Source: Peromyscus leucopus
Lineage: Eukaryota > Chordata > Mammalia > Rodentia > Cricetidae
DNA length: 64,000 bases
Reading direction: 5' to 3'
Assembly: GCF_004664715.2 (NCBI RefSeq)
Contig: NC_051083.1
Location: 95,987,161 to 96,051,160 of the forward strand
Notes under the pieces: model-generated
Databases searched by the model: none
Seen by the model: the letters and a program-made list of their open reading frames with translations, nothing else
Told to the model about the DNA's origin: nothing
Shown: one piece after another, positions 60,591-64,000 of the stretch
Numbering within the stretch: position 1 is the stretch's first letter
How the letters are laid out: each line of letters opens with the position of its first letter
Made by a program: the position numbers and the translations under genes

Positions 60591-61799
60591 CCCAAGACTG
60601 TCTTCTTTCTCTACAAGCATCCATGAGGCCAGACAAGCTTTCTGCTTGCTACCTGAGGGATTCATTCTGTTGAACTCTCTCCCAAGACAAGTGGTTTTGG
60701 GGACACAATACTGAGGAGGCCAAGTACACCTGCATCAGGAAGACCATTGTGCCAAACGAGGGGGAGAAAGCCAGACAAACCAGACCAGGCCAGGTCCAAC
60801 AGCTCTGGGTTTTTTTCATTATTGTTGCTTGTTTTGTTTTGTTTTTATTTATTTCCCAACCACAGCCTAGAAAGACAGCTCAGTCTGGTTCCCTAAGGAA
60901 CGTTAGGTTAGTCAAACACCAGACATGAGGTGAGCTGGCAGCAGTGGTAGCAGAAGGGAGGCAGCGCCTAGCCTGTCCAGAAGCGTCCAGGTTGACGTAA
61001 GTGCTTGTCTGGCCCACACAGAGGAAGGCAGCGATTTCCTGGCTTTCTCAAGGTGGAGGAAGGGGAGCCAGTGGGCCTTTCAAGGAAAACCAATGGTTTG
61101 ACCTGAGGCAGCTTGAACCCTGGGCATTTCCAATAGCCTGAGCAGTTGCCAGCTGCTAAAAGTCTGGCTGCCTTGCAAGTTAAGCTTGGCCCATTATAAC
61201 CTCCAGGTCATGCTCTTCCAGAAGGAAAAAGGCGTGTCTGCGGCAAACCTGGGATACTTGGAGTCAAGAAACAGCTTTTGGCCATTTTTCCCCTAGAGGG
61301 TTTAGCAAGATCTGATCATCCTGGATTAGAGCTGCCCTCACGTAACTGGGTTAAAGTGTTGCCCTACTTAGGCCCCTCCTGCTGTGGCCTCCTTCAAAGC
61401 TGATGAGGCCGATTAGGGGGCTATTTCTGAGCACTAGTCATGTACCCACAAGCCTGGGAGCAGTCCTCCCCTGACTAGAAAGACAATAACCATGGCTGAG
61501 GCAGAGTCTGCCTTGCCTGTAGGAAAGCACTGCTGCCAGACACACCCCGAGTCTTGGGAAACGCGAGCAGCCATCAGTCAGGGCTGTGGATATTGACCTT
61601 ACTAAACCAGACCAACCTGTCAGCTTCCAGATACAGACCTACAAAATTCAGACCGACCAAGAAATTCACTTTCAGGAATGGACTTAGTCCTGTACCTTTT
61701 ACTGTCTTCATTTGTAGAGAGAGATGGTAGGCCGTCAACAACAGCAGCCACTAGCCTCCACTCAGGAGAGTCTCTGCCTTCGAGGAAGATTGCTGTCTT
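60591..61799. other. Intergenic sequence, nothing recognised
   Basis: Unique-looking sequence. A T-rich stretch lies at 60810-60855. Confidence 0.5.
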
Positions 61800-61945
61800 A
61801 ACCTATTTGAGCCTCAGTTTGATCGTTCACAAGAAAACAGTAACAGTACCCACTTCCGAGAGCTATCGTAAGGCTCTAGTAGAGTACATAAAACACCTGG
61901 TGCAGGGCCTCACAGCATATTCTAGGAACTGCTTCCATCAGCGCT
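61800..61945 (+). mobile_element. MIR SINE, 3' half
   Basis: 'tttgagcctcagtttgatcg' and 'tacataaaacacctggtgca' followed by 'gggcctcaca' are the MIR 3' half. The minisatellite begins at its end. Confidence 0.7.
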
Positions 61946-62575
61946 TAGCATCACCACCACCATCAGCATCACCACCACCATCAGCATCACCACCACCACC
62001 AGCATCACCCCTACCATCAGCATCACCACCACCATCAGCATCACCACCACCATCAGCATCACCACCACCATCAGCATCACCACCACCATCAGCATCACCA
62101 CCACCATCAGCATCACCACCACCATCAGCATCACCACCACCATCAGCATCACCCCCCCCCCCCACCATCAGCATCACCCCCCACCACCCCCCCCCCCCAC
62201 CCATCAGCATCACCACCACCATCAGCATCACCACCACCATCACCACCACCATCAGCATCACCACCACCATCAGCATCACCACCACCATCAGCATCACCCA
62301 CACACCCACCATCAGCATCACCACCACCATCAGCATCACCACCACCATCAGCATCACCACCACCATCAGCATCACCACCACCATCAGCATCACCACCACC
62401 ATCACTCCTACCATCAGCATCACCACCACCATCAGCATCACCACCACCACCACCATCACCCCTACCATCAGCATCACCACCACCATCACCATCACCATCA
62501 GCATCACCACCACCATCACCACTACCATCGCCACCACCATAACCATCATTGTCATCACCATCATCTTCATCAAGA
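61946..62575. repeat. CAT/CAC minisatellite (about 18-bp unit, about 35 copies)
   Basis: Arrays of atcagcatcaccaccacc are interspersed with shorter CATCAC units and C-runs at 62152-62163 and 62176-62197. It is purine-poor on the + strand. It is open in one frame on each strand because unit lengths are multiples of three. Confidence 0.97.
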
Positions 62576-62589
62576 CCAATAGTGACTGG

Positions 62590-62730
62590 TAGAAAGCTCA
62601 GTCTCTGGAGCCCAACAAGCTTGATTTGAATCCTGGCTTTGCCACTTTAGGTAGCCATGTATAAGGGACAACTTGTTTGAATTTCATTCTTACTTTGTAA
62701 AATGGAAAAAAATCATCAGGCTATTGAAAA
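62590..62730 (+). mobile_element. MIR SINE, 5' half
   Basis: 'gtctctggagcccaacaagc' and 'atttgaatcctggctttgcc' followed by 'actttaggta' match the MIR 5' half. Confidence 0.75.
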
Positions 62731-62889
62731 ATGTACAATATGATTCTTAGTTCACAGGATGCATTTAATTGGTGTTGGCTTATTATAATTGTTAAAAAGG
62801 AATGATCATGAAGAGTTGTGCCTAAATGTTTATGGTTGTGGGAATGAATATGCAAAGCAAGGGATCCTTAGTTGAAGCATTCATATGAT

Positions 62890-63125
62890 GTTTTAATTGT
62901 GGCCACACTTCTCACTACATCATCACACCTGAAGGATATGCAATACCAGCAGTGTACCCTCCTAATGTAAACTATAGACTTGGACTAATAAGTACGTGAC
63001 AGTGTGGGCCCTTCAGATGCTGCAAAAGTATCATTCTGGTGCAGGATGCTGATAGGGCAGACTGTGAAGGGGAAGGGGAACGTTCTCTTCAATTTTCATG
63101 CAAAATTAAAACTCTTCTAAACAAT
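62890..63125 (+). mobile_element. Ancient mammalian repeat, L1-3'-end-like
   Basis: 'atgtaaactatagacttgga', 'cattctggtgcaggatgctg' and 'aaaattaaaactcttctaaa' are in the order of an old L1-type 3' end; family uncertain. Confidence 0.45.
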
Positions 63126-63164
63126 ACAACCTGTTTTAGAGGGAGATTCAGAAAGGAATGATTA

Positions 63165-63445
63165 GCTAGATGTTAAATATATTCCTATGGCAGTCATTTA
63201 AAAATAACTAAAAAATATAGAAAAAAGGAAACAGGGAAGGAATCAAAAGAATATGCTGCAAAAATACACCACATCAAACACAAAATAAGGTAGTAACTGG
63301 AAGAATTGAGAAACAAAAGAAATGGAAGATATATGGAAAAATTACACAATGGCAGAATTAAGTAGTTAATTATCAATACTCTAAATATAAGTGAAGGAAA
63401 TTCACCAACTAAAATACAGATAATGGCAGGTTGTATTAAAAACCT
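63165..63445 (+). mobile_element. Ancient L1 internal fragment, sense
   Basis: 'aaatacaccacatcaaacac' and 'attcaccaactaaaatacag' followed by 'ataatggcag' resemble the L1M coding region. It is too decayed to be open. Confidence 0.55.
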
Positions 63446-63448
63446 TTT

Positions 63449-63651
63449 GGGGCCGAGAGGTGGCTCAGATGTTAAGAGTACTTCATACTCTTGCAGAAGA
63501 TCTGAGTTTGTTTCTCAGCACCCTCATTGGGAGGCTCACAACCATCTGTAATTCCAGCTCCAAGGGATCCGACACTTTCTTCTGTCCTCTGAAGGCACCT
63601 GCCAACATGTGGCGTATGCAGATATACATACACATAAGAAAGCACTTCCAT
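63449..63651 (+). mobile_element. B2 SINE
   Basis: 'ggccgagaggtggctcagat' to 'gatatacatacacataagaa'. A B1 sits in its tail. Confidence 0.85.
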
Positions 63652-63808
63652 GCCGGGCGTTGGTGGCGCACGCCTTTAATCCCAGCACTCGGGAGGCAGA
63701 GCCAGGCGGATCTCTGTGAGTTCGAGGCCAGCCTGGGCTACCAAGTGAGCTCCAGGAAAAGCGCAAAGCTACACAGAGAAACCCTGTCTCCAAAAACCAA
63801 AAAAAAAA
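63652..63808 (+). mobile_element. B1 SINE, young, inserted in B2 tail
   Basis: A nearly intact B1 with 'gcgcaaagctacacagagaa' is flanked by agaaagcacttccat (63637-63651) and agaaagcacgtccat (63809-63823). Confidence 0.96.
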
Positions 63809-63925
63809 AGAAAGCACGTCCATGCAAATAATAACCACAACACACAACAAAGCTGAAGTGGTCGCTACACTAATATAAACCACCATCAATCAATTTTTAA
63901 GTAGAAACTTACAAGAAACAAAGTA

Positions 63926-64000
63926 CCCAAGGTGGTGGTGATGCATGCAAAAGCTGGTGGATCTCTGTGAGTTTGAGGCCAGCCTGGTCTACAGAATGAG
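63926..64000 (+). mobile_element. B1 SINE, partial, cut by the window edge
   Basis: 'ggtggtggtgatgcatgc' jumps to 'gctggtggatctctgtgagt', showing an internal deletion. The 3' end lies beyond the window. Confidence 0.85.

Noticed and set aside
61678..62592. 304-codon frame on + and 213-codon frame on -
   Set aside because: Both are produced by the CAT/CAC minisatellite, whose unit is a multiple of three.
57691..64000. 3' end of AMMECR1 on the - strand
   Set aside because: It is expected downstream from human synteny, but no coding or UTR sequence I could recognise is present. It probably starts beyond the window.

Overview
This window is mammalian nuclear DNA, from a muroid rodent. It is dense in B1, B2, B3, B4 and ID SINEs, rodent L1 3' ends, CA/GT microsatellites, and older mammalian MIR, L2, L1M and DNA-transposon remnants. 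Younger B1 copies end with a '...gcaaagctacacagagaaacc' variant. Together with two related solo LTRs, this points to the hamster/vole/deer-mouse side (Cricetidae) rather than mouse or rat. That attribution comes from memory of repeat subfamilies and was not searched. There is no prokaryotic content.

One protein-coding gene is visible: the 3' half of TMEM164, on the + strand. TMEM164 is an X-linked multi-pass membrane protein, reported as an acyltransferase that makes arachidonoyl ether phospholipids. Three coding exons are present: 20039-20117, 51520-51620 and 53201-53407. They have consensus splice sites and matching phases, and encode the C-terminal 128 residues. Positions 1-20038 are the intron upstream of the first of these exons, so the N-terminal exons and promoter lie outside the window. 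The two internal introns are 31.4 kb and 1.6 kb. The last exon continues as a 3' UTR of about 4.1-4.3 kb, ending near 57550 (AATAAA at 57527) or near 57690 (ATTAAA at 57661).

From about 57.7 kb to the end is intergenic. It holds composite SINEs, a 630-bp CAT/CAC minisatellite flanked by MIR pieces, ancient L1 fragments and a young B1 inside a B2. In human the next gene downstream is AMMECR1, on the opposite strand; nothing of it was recognised here.

The rest of the window is a record of transposition. Several insertions can be resolved to the base by target-site duplications: a solo LTR inside a rodent L1, a hAT-type URR1 element inside a B1, a B1 inside a MIR, a B1 inside a B2, and B2s inside a Tigger-type element. 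Other points of interest are a 5' fragment of U2 snRNA 400 bp upstream of a TMEM164 exon, CTCF-like motifs (one created inside a B2), and several local tandem duplications. I found no convincing new gene system. The long open frames without gene structure are explained by repeats or chance.
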